Below, in pieces: positions 32,154-42,182 of a stretch of 52,522 bases of DNA; positions within the stretch are counted from its first letter, which is position 1, and every line of letters starts with the position of its first letter. The translations under genes and the position numbers were made by a program. The notes beneath the pieces are model-generated. The model was not told the origin of the DNA, searched no databases, and saw nothing but the letters and a program-made list of their open reading frames with translations. The stretch comes from Parcubacteria group bacterium (GTDB lineage: Bacteria; Patescibacteriota; Minisyncoccia; Phycocordibacterales; JABMOB01): positions 1-52,522 of the forward strand of contig JABMOB010000005.1 of assembly GCA_013204345.1 (NCBI GenBank). The letters run 5' to 3'.

Positions 32154-32190
32154 ACCGCGCCCAGAGTATTCGGGAGCGGTTTTTCTTTTT
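32154..32190 (+). terminator. Terminator of the propeller-like gene
   Basis: ACCGC-g-CCC (32154-32162) pairs with GGG-a-GCGGT (32172-32180), followed by TTTTCTTTTT. Converges with eno, which ends at 32200. Confidence 0.88.
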
Positions 32191-32199
32191 AAAATAAAG

Positions 32200-33543
<1,344 letters not shown>

Positions 33544-33552
33544 TTAAGTAGT

Positions 33553-34101
33553 CTAAATTTTTGTATCATCAAGCTTATCCCATACAATATTATGCTGTGC
33601 AAAAATCACTCTTTTTATACGTTCTGGATTGGACACGTTTCGTATAGAAAAATCAACAGTACCTTCACCTGCGGTTTCAACATTTAGATCCCCGAAGTTT
33701 AAAAATGTCGCGATAAAACCCCTTACCTCTATTGAGATATCTTGAATTCTGTCAAAACGTAGGTTTGAAATCTCACGGTAAAAAAGATTTTTCTGTTCAA
33801 CGTCAATAATACGCTTTTGGGTCACATACCAGACGTCCAGATAGTAATCTGTCCAACGTATAAAAAATCCGATCGTAAGCGCAAGAAGCCAGATAGGATA
33901 AAAGAAAAAAGTTAATACAAAAAAATTATCATCTATAAAAGAAACATCTATTTGTGAAGCATTTCCATGAAAAAATGTGTAAAGGAAAAAAGGAATAAGC
34001 GCACATAAAATAAAGAAAATTATAGGACCAAGAAAAACAAACCAGTGCTTTCTGACCTCTAAAATAATATTTTCGTCTGGTTCTAATTCTATGTGAAGCA
34101 T
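33553..34101 (-). CDS. PH-domain (bPH2/YdbT-like) membrane protein
   Basis: 182 residues: a short N-terminal strand (LEPDENIILEVRKHWFVFLG), two transmembrane helices, then a bacterial PH-like domain (YLDVWYVTQKRIIDVEQKNLFYREISNLRFDRIQDI). Common in Patescibacteria; role in the envelope unknown. It lies 27 nt downstream of a small membrane protein gene. Confidence 0.85.
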   Translation of the reverse strand: MLHIELEPDENIILEVRKHWFVFLGPIIFFILCALIPFFLYTFFHGNASQIDVSFIDDNFFVLTFFFYPIWLLALTIGFFIRWTDYYLDVWYVTQKRIIDVEQKNLFYREISNLRFDRIQDISIEVRGFIATFLNFGDLNVETAGEGTVDFSIRNVSNPERIKRVIFAQHNIVWDKLDDTKI

Positions 34102-34128
34102 AAATTTTTAATTTAATATACTAATATA

Positions 34129-34371
34129 TCAATAAAGCATAATCGTAATAATCATTGACATAAGGAGGAAGAGCGAAATAGCCCAATAAATAACCTCCGC
34201 CATAAAGATATACTTATTACCCCCACCATAAGTTCGCCAATGAAACAAAAACACCGCTGTGAAAAAAATAAAAACGACCAAAACAACACCAAAAATAACC
34301 AACAGGTTTGATCGTGTTATTGTCGCTATGGCAGAAAATGATATTTGAGGAAATAATTCTTGACTAGGCAT
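34129..34371 (-). CDS. Small two-helix membrane protein
   Basis: About 80 residues from ATG 34371 (MPSQELFPQ); a longer frame to 34425 is less likely. Two transmembrane helices around a FHWRTYGGGNKYI loop. Followed closely by the PH-domain gene, so probably one transcript. Function unknown. Confidence 0.7.
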   Translation of the reverse strand: MPSQELFPQISFSAIATITRSNLLVIFGVVLVVFIFFTAVFLFHWRTYGGGNKYIFMAEVIYWAISLFLLMSMIITIMLY

Positions 34372-34443
34372 AAAAATTTTTGATATTTGTCTGTATATTA
34401 TAGCAACTGCGTAAAAGCTATACAATAGAGCCCTTAAAAACCT

Positions 34444-34473
34444 TTGACATTAGACCATTTTTAATGCTATACT
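34444..34473 (+). promoter_or_regulatory. Promoter of typA
   Basis: TTGACA (34444-34449), 18-nt spacer, TATACT (34468-34473), with TGC before the -10. The predicted start is just before a GAGC-TTCG-GCTC hairpin. Confidence 0.75.
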
Positions 34474-34485
34474 TAATATCCAATC

Positions 34486-34502
34486 GAGCTTCGGCTCTTT
34501 TT
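34486..34502 (+). promoter_or_regulatory. UUCG-tetraloop hairpin with T-run in the typA leader
   Basis: GAGC-TTCG-GCTC followed by five T, at the expected 5' end of the transcript and 20 nt before the ATG. It may stabilise the mRNA 5' end or act as a weak leader terminator. Confidence 0.55.
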
Positions 34503-34522
34503 GTTTTAATCAAAAAAATTTC

Positions 34523-36301
34523 ATGGAAATACGTAACATAGCGATTATAGCCCATGTGGACCACGGCAAAACCACCCTTACCGATGCTCTAATGAAGCAG
34601 ACTGGAATGCTAAAAGAAGAAGGCGTCAGCATGGATTCAAACGCGCTTGAATTAGAGCGTGGTATTACCATATATGCCAAAAATACATCTGTTTTTTACC
34701 CTTCTGCAGACTCAGGACGTCCTGTGACAAAAATAAACATTGTTGACACTCCCTGTCACGCCGATTTTGGTTCAGAGGTAGAACGTGTACTTCGTTCTAT
34801 AGATACAGTGCTTTTAGTGGTTGACGCACAAGAAGGTCCTATGCCCCAAACTCGTTTTGTGCTCAAAAAATCTCTGGAACTTGGTCTGAAGCCAATTGTG
34901 GTTATAAACAAAATAGACAAACCTGCGGCGCGACCCAAAGAAGTTTTAGATTTGATTTTGGAACTTTTTATGGATCTTGGCGCAAATGACGAACAAATGA
35001 ATTTTAAAACTGTTTACGCTATTGGACGTCAAGGTATTGCCAAAATGCACCTAGAAGACAAGTCGAGTGACTTGACACCACTACTTGACACCATATTGAC
35101 AGAGGTACCACCAGCTCTTGCAGACGTAGATCTTCCTGCAATGATGCAGACTTTCAACCTTGGCTATGACAATTTTCTCGGTCGTCTTGCTGTATGTAGA
35201 ATTTATCACGGAAAAATAAAAGCGAATGACACAGTTTTTGTAAAAAAAGCAAACGGTGAAAGTTATAACGGTAAACTTATCAAACTTTTTACTTTTGAAG
35301 GAATAGAAAGAAAAGAAGTAGGAGAAGCGGTCGCCGGAGATATTGTAATGGTCGCAGGTCTTCCCGATATATATATCGGCGAAACAATCACCACTTCGGA
35401 AAGTGTAAAAGCTCTGCCTGCGATATCCATAGACGAACCAACAATTTCGCTAAATTTTTTAGTAAATAGTTCCCCATTTGCTGGACGTGAAGGTAAATTC
35501 GTGACTGGGCGACAAATACGTGAGCGACTTGAAAAAGAGTTGGAAATAAACGTTGGACTAAAAGTAGACTTTGGTGCAAACGATTTGTACACAGTATACG
35601 GACGAGGTGAACTCCATATCGCAATCCTTTTGGAAAATATGCGCCGAGAAGGATACGAGCTTCAGGTTTCCCAACCACAAGTTATCATCAAAGAAGTTGC
35701 CGGCAATAAAACTGAACCTTTTGAAGAAGTGACGATTGACACAGAAGAATCCGTGACAAGCGCAGTGATAAAAAAACTTACAGAGCGAAAAGGCCTACTC
35801 ATGGAAATGCGTCCAGAACACGGACATATGCGACTTATCTTTGAAATACCAACACGCGGACTTTTGGGTTATCGCGGACAATTTGTTATTGACACAAAAG
35901 GTCAAGGGATTTTGGCAAGCAGGTTTATAGAATTTAGACCTTATGTCGGAGAAATCAGAAAACAATCTTACGGCTCGATGGTTTCTATGGCGGCCGGCAA
36001 AGCGCTCGCATTTTCATTATGGAATCTTCAAGAACGTGGCATTCTATACATAGGACCAACTACCGAGGTTTATGAGGGAATGGTTATCGGCAATGTCACC
36101 AAGGGCGACACTTTGTACGTAAACCCAACCAAAGGAAAACAACTCACAAACATGCGTGCCTCTGGTTCAGACGAGGGTGTTTTTTTGGTACCGCCTTTTA
36201 CCCTTTCTATCGAACGAGCCATGGAAATTATGGCTGAAGATGACTATCTTGAAATCACCCCCAAAAGTGTACGCCTAAGAAAGATTGAGTTGAAAAAGTA
36301 A
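34523..36301 (+). CDS. typA: Ribosome-associated GTPase TypA/BipA
   Basis: 592 residues. G-motifs AHVDHGKTT, RGITI, DTPCHADFG and NKIDK; then translation-factor domain II, domains III and V, and the BipA-specific C-terminus (GYRGQFVIDTKGQG, NPTKGKQLTNMRASGSDE). Binds the 70S ribosome and helps large-subunit assembly and stress growth. Confidence 0.98.
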   Translation: MEIRNIAIIAHVDHGKTTLTDALMKQTGMLKEEGVSMDSNALELERGITIYAKNTSVFYPSADSGRPVTKINIVDTPCHADFGSEVERVLRSIDTVLLVVDAQEGPMPQTRFVLKKSLELGLKPIVVINKIDKPAARPKEVLDLILELFMDLGANDEQMNFKTVYAIGRQGIAKMHLEDKSSDLTPLLDTILTEVPPALADVDLPAMMQTFNLGYDNFLGRLAVCRIYHGKIKANDTVFVKKANGESYNGKLIKLFTFEGIERKEVGEAVAGDIVMVAGLPDIYIGETITTSESVKALPAISIDEPTISLNFLVNSSPFAGREGKFVTGRQIRERLEKELEINVGLKVDFGANDLYTVYGRGELHIAILLENMRREGYELQVSQPQVIIKEVAGNKTEPFEEVTIDTEESVTSAVIKKLTERKGLLMEMRPEHGHMRLIFEIPTRGLLGYRGQFVIDTKGQGILASRFIEFRPYVGEIRKQSYGSMVSMAAGKALAFSLWNLQERGILYIGPTTEVYEGMVIGNVTKGDTLYVNPTKGKQLTNMRASGSDEGVFLVPPFTLSIERAMEIMAEDDYLEITPKSVRLRKIELKK

Positions 36302-36313
36302 TTCCACTAAAGT

Positions 36314-37102
36314 CTACCTTTGATACTCTGACAAAATATTAGCTTTTTTCTTTATCAAGTTAATTTTTTCATCAATCACACTAACTGTGGAAGTAAGGAT
36401 ATTTCTGATACTAGGATATTTCTCATTATCAACATTAGGTACAACATAAGAAAAATCTTCAATCAAAGACTCCATCACCCTTCTTAATCTATACAAACTA
36501 TCACTATTATCATTTACGCCGTGGTTTCTCAAAGTAAACATTGAATCAATTGCATTTCTTATTGTTTTTAAACTGGATTCTAAGGTCTCGAAATTTATTT
36601 CCGCTTTATCAAAAGAAATATTAAATTCTTCTATAGCTCTGGTAATAGACCCTATCATGTTCGACGGAATTAAATCATCAAAACCTTCGTTCTCCCTAAG
36701 TCTAAACTCTCGTATAAGCTTAGAGCCATCTTCCATAACACGACCTCTGACTTTGTTCAAAACATCTAGAACTTCCAATTTCTTTATGTGATCTATGTTA
36801 TCTAAAACAGAAGGACTTGTATCTGGTCTTAATTCTGTAGACATATGATCCAGCTGATCAGAAACTCTAGATCTTGCAACATCTATTTTATCTTTAGCAC
36901 TATCTATACGTGCAAGTAGACTTTTTAACGCAACAGCCGCTTCAGAAAAATTAACTTGACGAGATTCAATTTGATTTTCCAACATACCAAATTCATCCAA
37001 AAAAACATCAGCAACATCGCGAGTAACAAGCGCATCTTTTTCTTTCGATATTTCCGATTCTTCAACACCTTCATTAGGATCTGGAAATTTTTCTATACCC
37101 AT
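36314..37102 (-). CDS. Coiled-coil hypothetical protein
   Basis: 262 residues, almost wholly helical and charged, with long heptad-like stretches and no membrane helix or signal peptide. Converges with typA (12-nt gap, no terminator seen). No family recognised. Confidence 0.75.
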   Translation of the reverse strand: MGIEKFPDPNEGVEESEISKEKDALVTRDVADVFLDEFGMLENQIESRQVNFSEAAVALKSLLARIDSAKDKIDVARSRVSDQLDHMSTELRPDTSPSVLDNIDHIKKLEVLDVLNKVRGRVMEDGSKLIREFRLRENEGFDDLIPSNMIGSITRAIEEFNISFDKAEINFETLESSLKTIRNAIDSMFTLRNHGVNDNSDSLYRLRRVMESLIEDFSYVVPNVDNEKYPSIRNILTSTVSVIDEKINLIKKKANILSEYQR

Positions 37103-37207
37103 ATTTTTATTAAAAATTTATTAACCATCTAATTATACTATGGATAATAAAATCAAACTAATGAATATACTCTTTTATTTTATAGTCTCATCAATCCCAA
37201 AACTCTC

Positions 37208-38287
37208 CTACTTTTCCATAAATGATGGTGGGGGTGGGGGTTCCGCAACTGCATATTTTGAAAGTTTAATTGCTTGTGCATAATCAGTAAGACCACAAAT
37301 CTCTAGGTCATAGCGAAGCATAATAGCGACTAAGTCTGTGAAAGTTACCTTCGGTGTCCAACCGAGTTTCTTTTTTGCCTTACTAGAATCGGCAATAAGG
37401 CTCTCAACCTCTGTTGGACGATAATATTTTGGATCAATACCAACATATTTTTTCCAATCTGAAATACCAACAAGAGAAAAAGATGTCTTCACAAAATCCT
37501 CTACGGAATGACTCTCGCCTGTACCGATCACATAATCATCAGGAGTTTTTTGCTGAAGCATCTTCCACATTACTTCCACATATTCGGGAGCATAACCCCA
37601 GTCTCTACGTGATTTGAGATTTCCAAGATAAATCTTTTTATCAAGACCTGCGAGGATACGAGCTATACCACGGGTAATTTTTCGAGTAACAAATGTTTCG
37701 CCCCTACGAGGACTTTCGTGATTGAACAAAATACCATTTGAAGCAAAAATTCCATATGCTTCACGATAATTGCGAAGAATGTCAAAACCAAACACTTTTG
37801 CCACCCCATAAGGACTACGAGGATAAAATTTTGTCTCTTCGTTTTGAGGCGGAGATGTGGCACCAAACATTTCCGAGCTTGAAGCTTGGTAGAACTTTAT
37901 TTTTTTACCCGTGTGCTCTTCATAATCTTTTATTGCTTCCAAAAGTCTAAGTACACCAAGAGCGACAATGTTGGCTGTGTATTCTGGTATTTCAAAAGAA
38001 ACTTTTACATGGCTCTGGGCACCAAGATTATAAATCTCGTCTGGTTCGATTTTATATATAAGTTTCCGAATCGTATTTGCATCAGCAAGGTCACCATAAT
38101 GACTAATAAATGTCCTGTTTTTTTCATGCGGATCCTGATATATATGCTCTATGCGACCAGTGTTGAAAGTTGATGCACGACGGACAATACCATGGACAAG
38201 ATATCCTTTTTTGAGCAAAAAATCTGCCAGATACGAACCATCTTGCCCAGTCACACCAGTAATAAGTGCTTTTTTAATTTTTGTCAT
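37208..38287 (-). CDS. gmd: GDP-mannose 4,6-dehydratase
   Basis: 359 residues, SDR fold. [15 protein letters not shown] (NAD(P) site), [28 protein letters not shown], the SSEMFG loop and YGVAKVFGF (catalytic YxxxK), [16 protein letters not shown]. Converts GDP-mannose to GDP-4-keto-6-deoxymannose for surface sugars. No fucose or rhamnose pathway partner is adjacent. The proline-rich end ([11 protein letters not shown]) is unusual. Confidence 0.97.
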   Translation of the reverse strand: MTKIKKALITGVTGQDGSYLADFLLKKGYLVHGIVRRASTFNTGRIEHIYQDPHEKNRTFISHYGDLADANTIRKLIYKIEPDEIYNLGAQSHVKVSFEIPEYTANIVALGVLRLLEAIKDYEEHTGKKIKFYQASSSEMFGATSPPQNEETKFYPRSPYGVAKVFGFDILRNYREAYGIFASNGILFNHESPRRGETFVTRKITRGIARILAGLDKKIYLGNLKSRRDWGYAPEYVEVMWKMLQQKTPDDYVIGTGESHSVEDFVKTSFSLVGISDWKKYVGIDPKYYRPTEVESLIADSSKAKKKLGWTPKVTFTDLVAIMLRYDLEICGLTDYAQAIKLSKYAVAEPPPPPSFMEK

Positions 38288-38351
38288 ACTGTTATTTTAT
38301 ACTGAAAAAAATTAAGTGACTAGTTTTAAAATACCTCGTGTTTGAAATCTT

Positions 38352-39125
38352 TTATTTACCAACTGAATTTTCAATACCAAACTCCCCTACTTTTTCGCGA
38401 ACTATCGTGAGAGCTATTGCACCACAGCCCAAATCTTGCCCAAGTGCATGAGCGATACCTCTGACATATGTCCCGCTAGAAGATTGAAGGCTCATACTCG
38501 TAACCAAAAAATTATCTAAGGGATATTTTATCATTTCCTCTTGCCATTTTTCTGTGATCTGCTTTTGTCTAAAATCTCCGTGAGTTAGAGCAATCCTACC
38601 GGTAATAAAATTCTCCAAATCTATAGAAGAAATTTTTCTATGACCAAGAACTTTCAAACTAGAAACTTCCACATCGGCGACAGGTATTGTGATCTGATTC
38701 AACTTCCCTTCCCGCGCCCACATTAAAAGAGGTTTACCTTGCACTGGTTTGGAAGAATACGGAGGGTATGGTTGTTTTATTTTGCCTACATATTTTGGAA
38801 TAAAATTTTCAATGTTTTGGGCAATATCCATAGTTGACCTACGTGAATCAACAACTTTACCCAAAATATCATAGGTATCTGTCTCAAAACCCCATAAAAT
38901 TTCAAAAGAATACTCTTTGTCCATAGCGATATATTTTTCTTTATTTTTTATCTCATCACCTACAACCACCAAAAGCACCCCCTCTGCCATAGGATCGAGC
39001 CTACCAGCATATGTGAGAGAGAGATCTTTATATACAGGGTTTTCTGCACGAAAACGAGCGACACGTTCGTACGGTGTCTCTCCAAGCTTTTTGTATAGAT
39101 TCAATAGTGGTAATTGAGAATTCAT
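38352..39125 (-). CDS. truB: tRNA pseudouridine-55 synthase TruB, short form
   Basis: About 257 residues from ATG 39125 (MNSQLPLLNLYKKLGETPYE); a longer frame reaches 39206. The catalytic Asp lies in YAGRLDPMAEGVLLVVVGDE, with YPPYSSKPVQGKPL and SSGTYVRGIAHALGQDLG as TruB marks. The C-terminal PUA domain found in longer homologues seems absent. Confidence 0.95.
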   Translation of the reverse strand: MNSQLPLLNLYKKLGETPYERVARFRAENPVYKDLSLTYAGRLDPMAEGVLLVVVGDEIKNKEKYIAMDKEYSFEILWGFETDTYDILGKVVDSRRSTMDIAQNIENFIPKYVGKIKQPYPPYSSKPVQGKPLLMWAREGKLNQITIPVADVEVSSLKVLGHRKISSIDLENFITGRIALTHGDFRQKQITEKWQEEMIKYPLDNFLVTSMSLQSSSGTYVRGIAHALGQDLGCGAIALTIVREKVGEFGIENSVGK

Positions 39126-39243
39126 AAGTTTGTTTTTAATATAGCATATTGCACCCTCCCAGACCCCTCCAACCCACATTAAACAATAAAAGTGAGCTTT
39201 GTTCAAAAAAGAGGTTGATTCTGTTGAATTTCCCCTTTAGGAT

Positions 39244-39340
39244 CTCAATATCACTCTTAGGAAACTTGCGAGGCTCGACGGAGCGAGCACGAGGAATTTT
39301 TCAGCAGAAAAATATCCGTGTTCCTAAGTGCGATATTGAG
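39244..39340. repeat. Long inverted repeat with two internal hairpins (three-way junction)
   Basis: The 20-nt arms at 39244-39263 and 39321-39340 are complementary at 18 of 20 positions (CTCAATATC... with ...GATATTGAG). Between them GCTCG/CGAGC (39273-39288) and ATTTTTC-AGCA-GAAAAAT (39296-39313) form two further stems. It lies in the 295-nt divergent gap between truB and hisS. No coding sense and no T-run follow. It may be a mobile repeat, a cruciform or a structured leader of hisS. Confidence 0.8.
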
Positions 39341-39420
39341 CAATTCTTACGTGTATTTTTTTGGAATAAGGTAAATATGAGTTGTTTATTCTCCATATTT
39401 TATATACAATATGAGACATT

Positions 39421-40716
39421 ATGAAGAAAACTGCAAAAGCAATCTCTACTGAGCCATATAAAGGAGTCCGCGATTTTTATCCAGAGGATATGTATATACA
39501 AAAATACATGTTTCAAAAAATGCGCGAGGTTGTGGAAAGTTTTGGTTATATTGAGTATGGCGCATCTATTTTAGAGCCTAGTGAACTATATCAGGCAAAA
39601 AGTGGCGAAGAAATTGTGAACGACCAAACTTATTCTTTTAAAGATCGTGGTGATCGCGACGTTACACTACGTCCTGAAATGACCCCAACAGTAGCTCGAA
39701 TGGTCGCAAGAAAGAAAAGAGATCTCTCCTTTCCTATCCGTTGGTATTCAATACCCAATCTCTTTAGATATGAGCAACCACAACGTGGACGTGTTCGAGA
39801 ACACTTTCAACTAAACGTAGACTTGTTTGGTTCTGAAAGTATAAACGCAGATTTGGAAGTGATCAAAATCGCTTATCAAATAATGAAAAATTTTGGAGCA
39901 AAAGACAGCGATTTTCAGATTAGAATAAACGATAGAAAAATCGCTAGTGAATTATACAAACTTTACAACCTAAATGAGACAGATTCATACAAACTTTCCA
40001 AAGTTATTGATAAAAAAAATAAAATAAGTAAGGAAAGTTTTGAAGAAGCTGTGGAAATAATTCTAAAAGACAAAGCTTCAGAGTTTATGGTGCTTCTCAC
40101 TTCAAACGAAAAACTACTTACAAAAATCGGTGAAAATAATCCAAATGTAAAAAATCTTATCTCTATTATTGAAAATCTGACTTCATCTGGTATTACAAAT
40201 GTCGTGTTTGATCAAACCTTGATGAGAGGATTTGACTACTATACCGGAACTGTTTTTGAGATTTTTGATACTAATCCAGAAAATAAAAGATCCATTTTTG
40301 GAGGAGGTAGATATGACGAACTTTTGGATATTTTTGACGCACCCAAAATGCCAGCTGTGGGTTTTGGTATGGGGGATGTCACGACAGAAGATTTTTTGGA
40401 AACACACAATTTACTTCCTGAATATAAATCAAATGTAAAATTGTATATTTGCAAACTGGATGAAAAATATTCATCTGAAGTAGAAGCGCTGGCGGACAAA
40501 CTTCGTAAAAAAGGCCTGTGTGTAGCAATAGATTTGAGTGATAAAAAAGTTGGTGATCAAATAAAAACCGCTGATAAACAAAAGATACCTTTTGTAATAT
40601 GTATTGGCGAAGATGAAGTAAAGAAAAAGGAATTCAAAATAAAAAATCTAGCAACCGGTGAAGAAAAAACCGTAACAGAAGATGAAATAGCTTCTGTGAT
40701 TCACCCTATTAAATAA
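39421..40716 (+). CDS. hisS: Histidyl-tRNA synthetase
   Basis: 431 residues, class II aaRS. Motif 2 around YSIPNLFRYEQPQRGRVREH, the histidine-A loop in LMRGFDYYTGTVFEI, GGGRYDEL, GFGMGDVT (motif 3) and a C-terminal anticodon-binding domain. Start ATG 39421 with MKKTAKAISTEPYKGVRDFYPED. Confidence 0.98.
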   Translation: MKKTAKAISTEPYKGVRDFYPEDMYIQKYMFQKMREVVESFGYIEYGASILEPSELYQAKSGEEIVNDQTYSFKDRGDRDVTLRPEMTPTVARMVARKKRDLSFPIRWYSIPNLFRYEQPQRGRVREHFQLNVDLFGSESINADLEVIKIAYQIMKNFGAKDSDFQIRINDRKIASELYKLYNLNETDSYKLSKVIDKKNKISKESFEEAVEIILKDKASEFMVLLTSNEKLLTKIGENNPNVKNLISIIENLTSSGITNVVFDQTLMRGFDYYTGTVFEIFDTNPENKRSIFGGGRYDELLDIFDAPKMPAVGFGMGDVTTEDFLETHNLLPEYKSNVKLYICKLDEKYSSEVEALADKLRKKGLCVAIDLSDKKVGDQIKTADKQKIPFVICIGEDEVKKKEFKIKNLATGEEKTVTEDEIASVIHPIK

Positions 40717-40720
40717 AAGT

Positions 40721-41296
40721 ATGAGAAAAGTTGTTTTTGACATTGAAACAAGAAATCTTTTTAGTGATGTTGGAAAAAATGATCCAGCACTTCTTGATAT
40801 ATCTGTTGTATGTATTTATGACTATGAGACAGATAAATATCAAAGTTTTTTAGAAGAAGAGCTTAGTCAGCTCTGGCCAATAATAGAGAAGGCTGACCTA
40901 CTAATTGGATACAATTCAGATCATTTTGACATTCCACTTCTAAACAAATACTACCCAGGAGATCTTACTAAAATAAAAAGTTTAGATATATTGAAAGAGC
41001 TAAGGAATTCTTTCGGGCGAAGAATGAAACTTGACCAAATCGCAGAGGGTACACTAAATGTCAAAAAGTCTGGACATGGTCTAGAAGCGATTACATGGTG
41101 GAAAAACGGTGAAATAGATAAGATAAAGAAATATTGCCTAGATGATGTAAAAATCACTAAAGAAGTATACGAGTATGCCAGAAAATACAATAAATTACAT
41201 TTCAAGGAGGGAGGGCAAATTATTGATGTCAAACTTGACACAAGCAACTGGGAACCAATTGAAAGTAACGGGATGACCCATACTTTGCCGTTTTAA
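40721..41296 (+). CDS. DEDD-type 3'-5' exonuclease (RNase H-like fold)
   Basis: 191 residues. FDIETRN at 5-11 (DxE), LIGYNSDHFDIPLL (second Asp) and YCLDDVKIT (last Asp) form the DnaQ/RNase_H_2 active site. Starts 4 nt after hisS, so it is probably co-transcribed. It could proofread or trim RNA or DNA; the substrate is unknown. Confidence 0.88.
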   Translation: MRKVVFDIETRNLFSDVGKNDPALLDISVVCIYDYETDKYQSFLEEELSQLWPIIEKADLLIGYNSDHFDIPLLNKYYPGDLTKIKSLDILKELRNSFGRRMKLDQIAEGTLNVKKSGHGLEAITWWKNGEIDKIKKYCLDDVKITKEVYEYARKYNKLHFKEGGQIIDVKLDTSNWEPIESNGMTHTLPF

Positions 41297-41390
41297 GGAA
41301 TAATTAGGAATTAAAAATTACGAATTATGAATAGTGTATGAATGACACAAATGGGGTATACTTTAAGAACTATAATTAAAAAATAAAAGA

Positions 41391-42173
41391 ATGGAACAAA
41401 ATAAATTAATAATCCCGTTATCTATAATAATCGCAGGGGTATTAGTGGCTGGAGCAATCTATTATTCTGGAAACAAAGATTCTTATATAAAAACAGCGTC
41501 TACAGCAACATCAGAGATAAAAATCCCATTGGATAAAATCGACTCATCTGACCATATACTAGGCGACCCAAACGCAAATGTTATTTTGGTTGAATACTCA
41601 GACACTGAATGTCCATATTGTAAGCAATTTCACGGAACTATGAATAAACTTATGGATGATTTTGGTAAAGATAGCAAATTAGCTTGGGTTTATAGACATT
41701 TTCCAATACCTCAACTTCACCCCAAAGCACAAAAGGAAGCAGAAGCAACAGAATGTGCAAATGAATTGGGTGGTGCGGATAAGTTTTGGCAGTACATCAA
41801 TAAAATATATGAGATAACTCCGTCAAACAACAACCTTGATCCAAAAGAACTCACAAATACAGCTGTCGCATTGGGGTTAGACAAAACAGCCTTCAATTCA
41901 TGTCTAGATAGTGGGAAGTACGCATCCAGAATAGATAGAGACTACAAAAACGCAATACTAATCGGCGCACGGGGAACACCAGCAAGTGTACTTATTTCAA
42001 AAAAGAAAATAGGTAAAAATGTGGAAGCGTTAATTGCTGATATAAAATTAAAATTAAATATCACTGATCCAGATACGTTCAAGATTTCTAGCGACAAAAC
42101 AAAAATCTTTATGAGTGGCGCAATGCCATACGAAGTAGTAAAACCTATTATTGAAGCACTGAATGTAAACTAA
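41391..42173 (+). CDS. Membrane-anchored DsbA-family thiol-disulfide oxidoreductase
   Basis: 260 residues: an N-terminal anchor (LIIPLSIIIAGVLVAGAIYY), then a DsbA thioredoxin fold with VEYSDTECPYCKQFHG (CPYC active site), RHFPIPQLHPKA and cis-Pro in ARGTPASV. Likely forms disulfides in exported proteins. Distinct from the redox operon at 14.5-18.6 kb. Confidence 0.92.
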   Translation: MEQNKLIIPLSIIIAGVLVAGAIYYSGNKDSYIKTASTATSEIKIPLDKIDSSDHILGDPNANVILVEYSDTECPYCKQFHGTMNKLMDDFGKDSKLAWVYRHFPIPQLHPKAQKEAEATECANELGGADKFWQYINKIYEITPSNNNLDPKELTNTAVALGLDKTAFNSCLDSGKYASRIDRDYKNAILIGARGTPASVLISKKKIGKNVEALIADIKLKLNITDPDTFKISSDKTKIFMSGAMPYEVVKPIIEALNVN

Positions 42174-42182
42174 ACTGACAGT

